A stretch of 64,000 bases of DNA. It comes from an uncultured Eubacterium sp. Lineage in GTDB: Bacteria; Bacillota; Clostridia; Lachnospirales; Lachnospiraceae. Under the pieces are notes generated by a model, which saw only the letters and a program-made list of their open reading frames with translations, had not been told where the DNA came from and made no database searches. The DNA is taken from positions 1 to 64,000 of the forward strand of contig CAKRDZ010000003.1 in the NCBI GenBank assembly GCA_934316845.1, read 5' to 3'. Shown piece after piece: positions 51,502 to 60,289 of this stretch. The position numbers and the translations under genes were made by a program. The number at the start of each line of letters is the position of its first letter. The stretch's first letter is position 1.

Positions 51502-52845
51502 GTGGTAAAAGATCTTACCAAAGGAAACGTTCGACCGGTATTGTGGAGTTTTACAATACCGATGTTTATCAGTGTTGTATTTCAGCAGTTGTATAATATT
51601 GCGGATAGTGCGATCGCAGGGCGTTTTGCCGGAGAAGACGCACTGGCGGCGGTCGGAGCCTCGTATCCGATCACGATGATCTTTATGGCAATTGCCATCG
51701 GCTGCAATGTTGGGTGCGCTGTCGTGATCTCGTCATATTTTGGAGCCGGTGATATCCGGCGGATGAAAACCGCCATATCCACGACGCTGATCGCGAGTAC
51801 GGTGCTTGCGACGATTTTGACAATATTTGGATTATTGACATCTTCTTATCTGATGCAGATGATGAATACACCGCATAATATATTTGATGCGGGGGATATT
51901 TATCTTAAAATATACATTGGAGGCATGGTATTCCTGTTTTGCTACAATGTGGCGACCGGGATCTTTACGGCGCTTGGAGATTCTAAAACACCGCTGTATT
52001 TTCTGATCGGATCTTCCGTCGGAAATGTGGTGCTCGATTATCTGTTTGTTGCAATATTTCATTTCGGGGTATCCGGTGTCGGCTGGGCGACCTTTCTCGC
52101 ACAGGGAATTGCCGGCATTCTGGCAGTAGTAACGCTGTTACGACGGGTGGCAAAACTGCCGACCGGGCATGGCAAAGTGATGCTGTATTCGAAATCCATG
52201 CTTCGCCGTATCGCTAAAATTGCGGTGCCAAGCATCTTACAGCAGAGTTTTGTCTCGGTAGGAAATATTTTTATCCAAAGCCTTGTAAATTCCTTTGGAT
52301 CTGCAGTGATCGCCGGATATTCGGCGGCGGTTAAATTAAACACGTTTACGATCACATCCTTTTCGACATTAGGCAACGCGCTGTCGAGTTTTTCCGCCCA
52401 GAATATCGGTGCGGCAAAGATAGACCGTGTGCGGAAAGGGTTTCGGGCAGGTACGATGCTTGCCTGGATCATCGCAGTTCCGTTTTTCGTCTTATTTTTC
52501 TTTTTTGGAAATGAGATGCTCCGGATTTTTATGGAAAATCCGACCGGTGGCGCGATGAAAGCGGGAATGGAATTTTTGAAGATCGTATCCCCGTTTTATT
52601 TTATCATTTCAGTAAAACTGCTGGCAGACGGATTGCTTCGCGGAAGCAGCGCGATGATCGGATTTATGGTTTCTACTTTTACGGATCTGATTCTGCGTGT
52701 GATCCTGGCGTATGTTTTTGCCGGCATATTTGGAAGTACCGGGATATGGATGTCCTGGCCGGTTGGATGGAGTATATCAGCGGTTATTTCGCTGCTGTTT
52801 TATCGATATACATGGAAACAATTATCAGTTGAAAGGAGATCATAA
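51502..52845 (+). CDS. MATE-family multidrug/Na+ antiporter
   Basis: 447 residues, GTG start after AGAAAGAAGGTG. Twelve transmembrane helices. It has the MATE signature 'PVLWSFTIPMFISVVFQQLYNIADSAIAGRF' split over helix one and 'GNALSSFSAQNIGAAKIDRV' in the second half. It exports toxins or drugs using ion gradients. It ends 2 bases before the first CobW-like gene, so the three genes are probably one operon. Confidence 0.93.
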   Translation: MVKDLTKGNVRPVLWSFTIPMFISVVFQQLYNIADSAIAGRFAGEDALAAVGASYPITMIFMAIAIGCNVGCAVVISSYFGAGDIRRMKTAISTTLIASTVLATILTIFGLLTSSYLMQMMNTPHNIFDAGDIYLKIYIGGMVFLFCYNVATGIFTALGDSKTPLYFLIGSSVGNVVLDYLFVAIFHFGVSGVGWATFLAQGIAGILAVVTLLRRVAKLPTGHGKVMLYSKSMLRRIAKIAVPSILQQSFVSVGNIFIQSLVNSFGSAVIAGYSAAVKLNTFTITSFSTLGNALSSFSAQNIGAAKIDRVRKGFRAGTMLAWIIAVPFFVLFFFFGNEMLRIFMENPTGGAMKAGMEFLKIVSPFYFIISVKLLADGLLRGSSAMIGFMVSTFTDLILRVILAYVFAGIFGSTGIWMSWPVGWSISAVISLLFYRYTWKQLSVERRS

Positions 52846-52847
52846 AA

Positions 52848-53969
52848 ATGACAAAAATTGACATTATTTCAGGCTTTTTAGGAGCCGGAAAGACAACCTT
52901 GATCAAAAAATTAATTGAAGAAGCATTTACAGGAGAAAAACTTGTATTAATTGAAAATGAATTTGGAGAAATCGGAATTGACGGAGGTTTTTTGAAAGAT
53001 TCCGGAATCAATATTACAGAGATGAATTCCGGCTGTATCTGCTGCTCCCTCGTAGGAGATTTTGGCACCGCATTGGCAGAAGTGCTTGAAAAATATGCAC
53101 CGGACCGTATCATCATTGAGCCATCGGGAGTTGGTAAACTTTCGGATGTCATCAAAGCCGTTCTCGGTGTGAAGGAAAAAGTAGCAGAGGACAGCGTGGT
53201 ACTCAACAGTTTTACGACCGTTGCCGATGCAACAAAATGCAAAATGTATATGAAGAACTTTGGTGAGTTTTACAATAATCAGGTAGAACATGCCGGAACG
53301 ATCGTACTCAGCCGTACCGCCAATATGAAAGAAGATAAATTACAGGCGTGCATCGATCTGATCCGTACGCAGAACTCAGAGGCTTCTATTATTACGACGC
53401 CTTGGGATCAGATCAACGGAAAACAGATTCTGGATGCGATGGAAAAGAGAAACGATCTTGTGAAAGAATTGCTCGAAGAAGAGGACGTTTGTCCGGAATG
53501 TGGACATCATCATGAGCATGGCGAAGAGTGTGACCACGACCACCATCACGAGCATCACCATGACCACGAGCATGATCACGACCATGAGCATCACCATGAT
53601 CACGACCATCATCATGAACATGGCGAAGAATGCACTTGTGGCTGCCATGACCACGATCATGAACATCATCATCACCATCACCATGCGGATGAAGTGTTCT
53701 CAAGCATTGGTATTGAGACAGCGCACAAATATAATGAAGCAGAGCTGAAAGACATTTTGGACAAGCTTGCTAACGATAAAGTACAGATGGGAACCATTCT
53801 TCGTTCCAAAGGTATCGTCGCTTCCGAAGAAGGCGAATGGTATCATTTTGATCTCGTTCCGGGTGAATATGAAGTACGCCGCGGGGCAGCGGATTACACG
53901 GGAAGAATCTGTGTGATCGGATCGAAACTGGATGAAGCAGGTCTTCGTGGTCTGTTTGCCGGAAAATAA
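52848..53969 (+). CDS. CobW/G3E metallochaperone GTPase with a long His-rich insert
   Basis: 373 residues. G1 is 'SGFLGAGKTTLI' (9-19). The metal-binding CxCC motif is Cys63-x-Cys65-Cys66 ('SGCICCSLVGDF'). The switch region is 'IIIEPSGVGKLSDV'. An unusual stretch at about 215-285 is almost only His, Asp and Glu with a few Cys (repeated DHDHEHHHDH words), a clear divalent-metal buffer. The CobW C-terminal domain follows. G3E proteins deliver Zn, Co or Ni to target enzymes with GTP hydrolysis. No zinc-uptake or B12 gene is adjacent. Confidence 0.92.
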   Translation: MTKIDIISGFLGAGKTTLIKKLIEEAFTGEKLVLIENEFGEIGIDGGFLKDSGINITEMNSGCICCSLVGDFGTALAEVLEKYAPDRIIIEPSGVGKLSDVIKAVLGVKEKVAEDSVVLNSFTTVADATKCKMYMKNFGEFYNNQVEHAGTIVLSRTANMKEDKLQACIDLIRTQNSEASIITTPWDQINGKQILDAMEKRNDLVKELLEEEDVCPECGHHHEHGEECDHDHHHEHHHDHEHDHDHEHHHDHDHHHEHGEECTCGCHDHDHEHHHHHHHADEVFSSIGIETAHKYNEAELKDILDKLANDKVQMGTILRSKGIVASEEGEWYHFDLVPGEYEVRRGAADYTGRICVIGSKLDEAGLRGLFAGK

Positions 53970-53984
53970 AGGAGGACGCCAGAT

Positions 53985-54941
53985 ATGTTTGGGAAAAAAG
54001 AAATTCCGGTTTATCTTTTTACCGGTTTTTTGGAGAGTGGAAAAAGTACCTGTATCGAAGAAGTGATCGAAGAGGGAAATTTTGCCGATGGTGCGAAGAC
54101 ACTGCTTATCCTGTGTGAAGAGGGCGAACATGAGATTGATGATCAGCTGCTGATGAAAAACCGGATCTCCTGTGTCGTATTGGAGGATGAGGACGAACTT
54201 ACGGAAGACTGTTGTAAGAAATTACAGGAAAAATATAAACCAAACCGCATTGTAGTTGAATGCAATGGTATGTGGGATCTGGATAAAATGTACCGTGAGA
54301 CATTTCCGGAAAACTGGATTGTTGTACAGACATTTACAACGGTAAATGCGCAGACATTCCAGATTTACAGTGCCAACATGAAATCCCTGATGATGTCACA
54401 TTTTAAAATGGCAGATCTTGTCATTTTTAACCGCTGTGAATCGGATAATATTGACAAACCGGCGGCCAGACGAAATGTCAAAGCGATTAACCGCCAGGCG
54501 CAGGTATTGTTTGAATCCGCTGATGGCACGGTGGAGAGTAAGATTGACGAGGAACTCCCGTACGATGTCAATGCGTCAGAGATTACGCTGGAAGATGACG
54601 ACTTTGGTCTGTGGTATCTGGATATCGGTGAAAACCCACGAAAATACATGGGTAAGAAAATTACCTTTAAAGGCCAGGTATACCGCAATAAGACATTTCC
54701 GACCGGAGCATTTGTACCATCCCGCAAGGCGATGACCTGCTGTGCTGACGATATTGCGCGGATCGGTTATATGTGCCATGCCGAGGGGGCAGATCAATAT
54801 AAAAACGACAGCTGGGTGATGGTAACGGTGACGGTAAAGACACAGCAGAGCAGAAAGCACGACGGAGAATTTCCGGTGCTCTATGCGGAAAAGATTGAGC
54901 CGGCACAGCCGCCGCAGGAAGAAGTTGTATATTTTGGATAA
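53985..54941 (+). CDS. Second CobW-like GTPase with a TIGR03943/DUF1980-like C-terminus
   Basis: 318 residues. G1 is 'TGFLESGKSTC' (12-22). It lacks the CxCC motif of its neighbour. The C-terminal domain ('ITFKGQVYRNKTFPTGAFVPSRKAMTCCADDIARIGYMC' across three strands) looks like YcgQ/TIGR03943, with the typical 'CCADD'. In B. subtilis and others such proteins work with CobW GTPases and membrane permeases. It is 15 bases downstream of the first GTPase. A role in metal insertion or sensing is inferred. Confidence 0.85.
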   Translation: MFGKKEIPVYLFTGFLESGKSTCIEEVIEEGNFADGAKTLLILCEEGEHEIDDQLLMKNRISCVVLEDEDELTEDCCKKLQEKYKPNRIVVECNGMWDLDKMYRETFPENWIVVQTFTTVNAQTFQIYSANMKSLMMSHFKMADLVIFNRCESDNIDKPAARRNVKAINRQAQVLFESADGTVESKIDEELPYDVNASEITLEDDDFGLWYLDIGENPRKYMGKKITFKGQVYRNKTFPTGAFVPSRKAMTCCADDIARIGYMCHAEGADQYKNDSWVMVTVTVKTQQSRKHDGEFPVLYAEKIEPAQPPQEEVVYFG

Positions 54942-55018
54942 TCTATTTGAAATATGTTGCGGAGTATGTTATGATGGAGAACAGGAATATATAGATATGT
55001 TGTAAAGGAGAAATAGAA

Positions 55019-56224
55019 ATGGCTAAAATTCAGATGACGACCCCATTGGTTGAGATGGATGGAGACGAGATGACACGTATTTTGTGGCAGATGATCAAAG
55101 ATGAGCTTTTGCTTCCGTATATTGATCTGAAGACAGAGTATTATGACCTCGGTTTGAAATATCGTAACGAGACAAACGACCAGGTTACGGTAGATTCTGC
55201 AAATGCAACATTAAAATACGGTGTTGCAGTAAAATGTGCGACGATTACACCAAATGCAGCACGTATGACAGAGTACGATTTGAAAGAGATGTGGAAATCT
55301 CCAAACGGAACCATTCGTGCGATGCTTGACGGAACAGTATTTCGTGCGCCGATTCAGGTAAAAGGAATCGAACCATGTGTAAAAAACTGGAAAAAGCCAA
55401 TTACGCTGGCACGTCATGCTTATGGCGATGTGTATAAAAATGTAGAGATTAAAGTTCCGGGAAAAGGAAAAGCTGAACTGGTATTTACGGCAGAAGATGG
55501 TACCGAGATGCGTGAGACGATTCATGAATTTGACGGACCGGGAATCATCCAGGGCGTACATAATACGGATAAATCAATCACAAGTTTTGCCAAAGCATGC
55601 TTTAGTTATGCACTGGATACCAAACAGGATCTTTGGTTTGCAACAAAGGATACCATTTCAAAAAAATACGACCATAACTTCAAAGATATTTTTGCAGAAG
55701 TTTATGAAAAAGAATATAAGGACAAATTCGAAGAGGCAGGATTGGAGTATTTCTATACACTGATCGATGATGCGGTAGCCCGTGTTATGAAGACCGAGGG
55801 CGGCTTTATCTGGGCATGTAAGAACTACGACGGTGACGTTATGAGTGACATGGTTTCTTCTGCCTGCGGTTCTTTGGCAATGATGACTTCCGTACTGGTT
55901 TCCCCAAGCGGTGTATACGAGTATGAGGCAGCACACGGAACGGTTCAGAGACACTATTACAAGCATCTCAAAGGGGAAGAGACTTCTACAAACTCAGTAG
56001 CAACGATCTTTGCCTGGACGGGAGCGCTTAGAAAACGTGGAGAACTGGATGGAATCAAAGAACTTCAGGAATTTGCGGACAAACTTGAAAAAGCGACATT
56101 GCAGACAATTGAAGAAGGTAAGATGACAAAGGATCTTGCGCTTATCACGGCATTAAAAGATGTTACCGTATTGAACAGTGAGAACTTTATTAAGGCAATT
56201 CGCGATACATTGGATCGCATGTAA
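55019..56224 (+). CDS. icd: NADP-dependent isocitrate dehydrogenase (eukaryotic-type)
   Basis: 401 residues. Start 'MTTPLVEMDGDEMTRILW', substrate motifs 'ITPNAARMTEYDLKEMWKSPNG' and 'NGTIRAMLDGTVFRAPI', metal site 'VMKTEGGFIWACKNYDGDV', C-terminal 'YEAAHGTVQRHYY' and 'TNSVATIFAWTG'. It converts isocitrate to 2-oxoglutarate for glutamate synthesis. GTAAAGGAG precedes the ATG by 8 bases. The thiC-type gene follows after 29 bases. Confidence 0.97.
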   Translation: MAKIQMTTPLVEMDGDEMTRILWQMIKDELLLPYIDLKTEYYDLGLKYRNETNDQVTVDSANATLKYGVAVKCATITPNAARMTEYDLKEMWKSPNGTIRAMLDGTVFRAPIQVKGIEPCVKNWKKPITLARHAYGDVYKNVEIKVPGKGKAELVFTAEDGTEMRETIHEFDGPGIIQGVHNTDKSITSFAKACFSYALDTKQDLWFATKDTISKKYDHNFKDIFAEVYEKEYKDKFEEAGLEYFYTLIDDAVARVMKTEGGFIWACKNYDGDVMSDMVSSACGSLAMMTSVLVSPSGVYEYEAAHGTVQRHYYKHLKGEETSTNSVATIFAWTGALRKRGELDGIKELQEFADKLEKATLQTIEEGKMTKDLALITALKDVTVLNSENFIKAIRDTLDRM

Positions 56225-56253
56225 TACAAGAAAGAATAACGGAGGAAAACTGA

Positions 56254-57564
56254 ATGAATTATACGACACAGATGGATGCCGCACGAAAAGGTATTTTTAC
56301 TGAAGAAATGCAGCGCGTGTGTGAATATGAAAATATTCGGAAAGAAGAATTGATGGATCTTGTGGCAAAAGGACAGGTGGCAATTCCAGCCAATAAAAAT
56401 CATAAATGCCTCAAACCATTTGGTATTGGAAGTAAATTGAAGACGAAGATCAATGTCAATCTGGGAACAAGTAAAGATTGTCTGGATCTGGATGTCGAGA
56501 TGGAAAAGGTAAAGGCAGCGATCAATATGGGAGCTGAAGCAATCATGGATCTGAGTTCCTATGGAGATACGAAAAAATTCCGCCGCAAATTGACCGCAGA
56601 ATGTCCGGCTGTACTTGGTACGGTGCCGATTTACGATGCCGTTGTATATTACAATAAGGCATTGAAGGCCATTACGACAGATGAGTGGATCGATATCGTT
56701 CGTATGCATGCGGAAGATGGTGTGGATTTCATGACGATCCACTGTGGTATCAACCGACAGACCGCAGACCGTTTCAAACAGCATCTTCGTCATACCAACA
56801 TCGTTTCCCGTGGTGGTTCGATCATTTTCGCATGGATGGAACTTACCGGAAATGAAAACCCATTTTATGAGAGATACGATGAGATTCTTGACATCTGTGA
56901 AAAATACGATGTTACGATCAGTCTTGGAGATGCCTGCCGTCCGGGAAGTATTGAGGATGCGGGAGATCTTTCCCAGATTTCAGAATTGGTTGCACTTGGA
57001 GAATTAACCCAGCGCGCATGGAACCATAATGTACAGGTTATGGTTGAGGGGCCGGGACATATGCCTTTGAATCAGATCCGTGCCAACATGGAGATTCAGC
57101 AGACCGTATGTAAAGGCGCCCCATTCTATGTACTTGGACCATTGGTTACGGATATTGCACCGGGATATGACCATATTACAAGTGCGATCGGAGGAGCTAT
57201 CGCAGCTACCTATGGTGCTTCTTTCCTCTGCTATGTAACACCGGCAGAACATCTTCGTCTGCCAACCGTAGACGACGTGAAAGAGGGTATCATCGCCTCT
57301 AAGATTGCCGCGCATGCTGCGGATGTTGCCAAAGGACTTCCGGGAGCCAAAGACTGGGATTACGAGATGAGCGAAGCAAGAAGAAATCTGGATTGGGAAA
57401 AGCAGTTTGATCTCGCAATCGATCCGGAAAAAGCCCGCCGTTATCGCGCAGAGAGCAAACCGGAAAAAGAAGATACTTGTACGATGTGCGGAAAAATGTG
57501 TGCCGTACGCAACATCAACAAGATTCTCCGCGGTGAAAATGTAGATATCATGGAAGAAGAATAA
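56254..57564 (+). CDS. thiC: ThiC-type radical SAM enzyme (phosphomethylpyrimidine synthase, possibly BzaF-like)
   Basis: 436 residues, the short anaerobe form. Motifs include 'LGTSKDCLDLDVEMEKVKAA', 'MELSSYGDTKKFRR'-like 'DLSSYGDTKKFRRKL', 'VDFMTIHCGINRQT', 'MVEGPGHMPLNQI' and 'GPLVTDIAPGYDHITSAIGG'. The C-terminal cluster motif is Cys-Thr-Met-Cys-Gly-Lys-Met-Cys (CX2CX3C), one residue shorter than the CX2CX4C I remember for E. coli ThiC. It should turn AIR into HMP-P for thiamine, or, if BzaF-like, into 5-hydroxybenzimidazole. Nothing nearby decides. No TPP riboswitch is upstream. Confidence 0.88.
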   Translation: MNYTTQMDAARKGIFTEEMQRVCEYENIRKEELMDLVAKGQVAIPANKNHKCLKPFGIGSKLKTKINVNLGTSKDCLDLDVEMEKVKAAINMGAEAIMDLSSYGDTKKFRRKLTAECPAVLGTVPIYDAVVYYNKALKAITTDEWIDIVRMHAEDGVDFMTIHCGINRQTADRFKQHLRHTNIVSRGGSIIFAWMELTGNENPFYERYDEILDICEKYDVTISLGDACRPGSIEDAGDLSQISELVALGELTQRAWNHNVQVMVEGPGHMPLNQIRANMEIQQTVCKGAPFYVLGPLVTDIAPGYDHITSAIGGAIAATYGASFLCYVTPAEHLRLPTVDDVKEGIIASKIAAHAADVAKGLPGAKDWDYEMSEARRNLDWEKQFDLAIDPEKARRYRAESKPEKEDTCTMCGKMCAVRNINKILRGENVDIMEEE

Positions 57565-57590
57565 AATTCCATAAAAACAAAGGAATAACA

Positions 57591-57641
57591 ACAGCCTGTC
57601 TCGCATAAGGTAGTAAAAAATGCGAGAGGGGCTGTTTTTTT
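57591..57641 (+). terminator. Terminator whose 3' arm and T-run carry the next gene's ribosome site and start
   Basis: ACAGCC...TCTCGCAT pairs with ATGCGAGA..GGCTGT, followed by seven T residues. The GAGAGGGG ribosome site (57624-57631) is in the 3' arm and the TTG start (57640) in the T-run. Confidence 0.85.
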
Positions 57642-59256
57642 GAAGCGAGTATTGCGTGTATTGGGAATCTTTCTGATCTTTGCCCTGGCGGCAGGGGCGA
57701 TGTGGTTTACCCAGTCCGGTAAATGGAAGACGACAACGCTGAAAGATGTATACATATCGAAACCGGAAGGAGATACCCTATGGGTAGTAAATGGACAAGA
57801 AAGGACGGAATATACGGTAAAAGGGGCTGTGCGGGAAAAGACATACGAAGGGCTTGCAGATCTTGAAGTACATGGAAAATGTGTGCGCAAGATCGTCTGT
57901 AAGCCGGGCAGATCAAAAGCCGTAGAGCAAAAGGAAGAGGTTCCGGAGACAATCCGTGTTCTTCTGACGACGACAGATTTTGCTGCCAGAGAACATGACG
58001 AAGTAAAGGTACGGTCAGAAAAGCCATTTGTCGTAAAGGAAGGAGAAAAGGGAAAGCAATACAAAGGGGGAGAAGAATTCTGTGTCCGTGCTGCAGACAT
58101 GGGGGAGGAAACAATAAAAATCAGTCCCACAGAAGGGGCAAAATTGGAAATAACTTCCATTAAAAGGGGCGAGCGGATGCCATCTTACCGCGGAACATTG
58201 GAATTGAAAAAAAGCGGCGAGAAGATACGGGTCATCAACGAACTGCTGCTGGAACAGTATTTATACGGAGTACTTCCAAGTGAAATGCCGGCAGAATACC
58301 CGGAAGCGGCACTTCGCGCACAGGCAGTCTGCGCCCGGAGTTATGCCAAAAAGCAGTTGCAAAATGACCGCCTGAAAGAATACGATGCACAGGTTGATGA
58401 CAGCGTGGCGTATCAGGTCTACCAGAGCCAGCCGGAGGATGAGAGAGCCAATAAGGCGGTGGATGATACGAAAGGACTTGTCGTGTGCAGCGGAAATACG
58501 CTGGCATCGACGTATTTTTTTGCCACCTCCTGTGGGGTAACGACCTCTTCGGACAGCGTCGCTTTTTCCGACAAAGAAATCCCATATCTTGCCGGACAAG
58601 TGCAGAGTATCGATATTTCAGATGAGAAAAAGGCAGAAAGAGATCAGCTTGCGGCAGATACGTATGCGGAGGATGCGTTATTCCGTGAGTTTTTGGAAAA
58701 AGAACCTGACGTATTGGAGAAGGAAGAACCCTGGTTCCGGTGGAACACGACGATTTCTCTGGAACAGATGGAAAGAAACATCAACGAACGGCTTGCGGAA
58801 CGCTGTGAAAAAACGCCGGACCGCATTGAAGTCCGAAAGGGAGAGGGGATTTATGAAAAAGAACGAGTGGAAAATATTGGTAAATTAAAACGCGTGGTAA
58901 TAAAAAAGCGGGGTTGCGGCGGCATAGCCCAGTCAGCAGTGATTGTCGGGACAGAGGCTACGGTACGGGTCACTTCCGAATACAATATCCGGATGCTTTT
59001 GTTTTCCGGGGATGCGGTGATCCGGCGAAAAGATGGAAAAGAAGTGACCGGGTTATCCATGCTGCCAAGTGGATTTTTTGCACTGGAACGTGTGGGGGGC
59101 GTATATGAGATAAAGGGAGGCGGTTATGGACACGGCGTCGGCATGAGCCAGACCGGAGCCAGACAACTGGCAGATCTTGGAAAGAATGAACGGGAGATCA
59201 TTTCTCATTATTTTCCGGGAGTATCGATTCTTTCAATGTCTCAAATTGGTTCTTGA
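57640..59256 (+). CDS. SpoIID/LytB-domain protein
   Basis: 538 residues, TTG start supported by the membrane-signal sequence that follows ('VLRVLGIFLIFALAAGAMWF') and by GAGAGGGG 8 bases upstream. The SpoIID domain begins near 183 ('YRGTLELKKSGEKIRVINE', 'QYLYGVLPSEMPAEYPEAAL', 'AQAVCARSYAKKQL') and ends with 'KGGGYGHGVGMSQTGARQLA'. Its enzyme relative SpoIID is a lytic transglycosylase for engulfment; this general type acts on wall glycans. The 3' end overlaps the reverse-strand YihY gene by 59 bases. Start codon and ribosome site lie in a terminator hairpin. Confidence 0.9.
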   Translation: MKRVLRVLGIFLIFALAAGAMWFTQSGKWKTTTLKDVYISKPEGDTLWVVNGQERTEYTVKGAVREKTYEGLADLEVHGKCVRKIVCKPGRSKAVEQKEEVPETIRVLLTTTDFAAREHDEVKVRSEKPFVVKEGEKGKQYKGGEEFCVRAADMGEETIKISPTEGAKLEITSIKRGERMPSYRGTLELKKSGEKIRVINELLLEQYLYGVLPSEMPAEYPEAALRAQAVCARSYAKKQLQNDRLKEYDAQVDDSVAYQVYQSQPEDERANKAVDDTKGLVVCSGNTLASTYFFATSCGVTTSSDSVAFSDKEIPYLAGQVQSIDISDEKKAERDQLAADTYAEDALFREFLEKEPDVLEKEEPWFRWNTTISLEQMERNINERLAERCEKTPDRIEVRKGEGIYEKERVENIGKLKRVVIKKRGCGGIAQSAVIVGTEATVRVTSEYNIRMLLFSGDAVIRRKDGKEVTGLSMLPSGFFALERVGGVYEIKGGGYGHGVGMSQTGARQLADLGKNEREIISHYFPGVSILSMSQIGS

Positions 59257-60106
59257 TCTTGTTTTTTGCTTTGCGGGAAAACAGGGAATAGCCGTCGAGG
59301 TGAAATTGGTTAATCAAAGCACCGATAAACAGCAGGCTGACACAGACGTACAGCCACAGCATAAAGAGCGCGATCGAAGTAAAACTCCCGTAAAGCGACG
59401 AATAATTTGAAAAGGAATCAACATAGATTGAATACAGGTTGCTGAATAAGATCCATGTAATAGATGTAAACAGCGCGCCCGATACATGATTTCGTAAGCG
59501 TGGGCGTTCGTCATGATGCGGGACAAACGTGTACATTAGCAAGAAATAGCAGAAAAAGATTGCAAAGCCGGCGATGGAACGCAGCGAAAAAATTCCGATA
59601 AACAGTGGGGTATCGATCGAGAAAAACGAGTCGATAATAAGCAGGATCTGATTGCCAAACACGATGACGATAAGCGATAAGATCAGCATAGCGGCAAAGA
59701 TCAACGTATACAGGAAAGAAAGAAAACGGTTGAAAAACCAGTTTCCCCGCTGCTCCGTGCCACCGATCCGGTTCAACCCGTAGGTGATCCCCATAAATCC
59801 CTTGGAGCCTGCCCACAGAGCAGTAAGGGCCGAGATGGATAATACGGTTCCTGAACTATGGCGGTAGGCTTCCTGAATCCAGGAAACAAGAGTTTCGCCC
59901 AGCTCGCCCGGCATGAGTGAGCCGATCATCGGGATCAGGTTTCCCTGCGTAATGCCGGGAATGTATTTTAATATGGTGAAAAAGAACATGGCAAAAGGAA
60001 AAAAGGACAGCATAATAAAGAATACCACATTTGAAGCGTAGATGGATATGGTATTCTTTACAAATTGTTCTTTTATTTTTTTACACGCCCAGATAAAATG
60101 AACCAT
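59198..60106 (-). CDS. YihY/BrkB-family membrane protein
   Basis: 302 residues from the ATG at 60106, 7 bases after GGAGG; a TTG at 60109 is a poor alternative. Six transmembrane helices are present, with 'LSALTALWAGSKGFMGITYGLNRIG' and 'GSFTSIALFMLWLYVCVSLLFIGALIN' motifs in separate helices. It was once misnamed RNase BN; family role unclear (envelope integrity, possibly transport). It ends in antisense overlap with the SpoIID-like gene. Confidence 0.92.
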   Translation of the reverse strand: MVHFIWACKKIKEQFVKNTISIYASNVVFFIMLSFFPFAMFFFTILKYIPGITQGNLIPMIGSLMPGELGETLVSWIQEAYRHSSGTVLSISALTALWAGSKGFMGITYGLNRIGGTEQRGNWFFNRFLSFLYTLIFAAMLILSLIVIVFGNQILLIIDSFFSIDTPLFIGIFSLRSIAGFAIFFCYFLLMYTFVPHHDERPRLRNHVSGALFTSITWILFSNLYSIYVDSFSNYSSLYGSFTSIALFMLWLYVCVSLLFIGALINQFHLDGYSLFSRKAKNKIKNQFETLKESILPENNEK

Positions 60107-60143
60107 CAAAAATCCTCCATGTTTTTCTAAGTATAATAACTAA

Positions 60144-60224
60144 CTATTCAGGCCCCCTCCTACACATTCGCATTTCGAACACTTCGTGTTCTTTTTCGCC
60201 TTTGACAAGGCTAAAAATGCTCAT
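60144..60224 (-). CDS. Possible 26-residue peptide in a structured element
   Basis: On the reverse strand an ORF from the ATG at 60224 encodes MSIFSLVKGEKEHEVFEMRM followed by CRRGPE and TAG. There is no ribosome site (CCCTCCCC lies upstream). The ORF coincides with the three-way-junction element, so it may be chance or a small peptide whose mRNA folds. Kept at low confidence. Confidence 0.3.
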   Translation of the reverse strand: MSIFSLVKGEKEHEVFEMRMCRRGPE

Positions 60225-60236
60225 ATGGGGAGGGGG
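60153..60236. ncRNA. Structured element with three-way-junction potential
   Basis: Outer stem CCCCCTCC (60153-60160) with GGAGGGGG (60229-60236). Middle stem GCATTT (60170-60175) with AAATGC (60215-60220). Inside it two hairpins: GAACAC-TTC-GTGTTC (60177-60191) and GCCTT-TGAC-AAGGC (60198-60211). It lies between two reverse-strand genes. Either strand could fold; the element might be a small RNA, a mobile palindromic unit or an attenuator. It is the main content of the 180 bases between the YihY and protease genes. Confidence 0.6.
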
Positions 60237-60289
60237 AGTTACGTATATAATAGTATATGAAAAAAACTGGAAAAAATCAAGGAGAAAAA

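Noticed and set aside
53376..53703. Reverse-strand ORFs rich in Met/Val/His opposite the His-rich insert
   Set aside because: They are mirror images of the low-complexity coding sequence and have no ribosome sites.
56225..56253. TPP riboswitch upstream of the thiC-type gene
   Set aside because: The gap from icd is 29 bases and the icd leader is short; no room and no motif.
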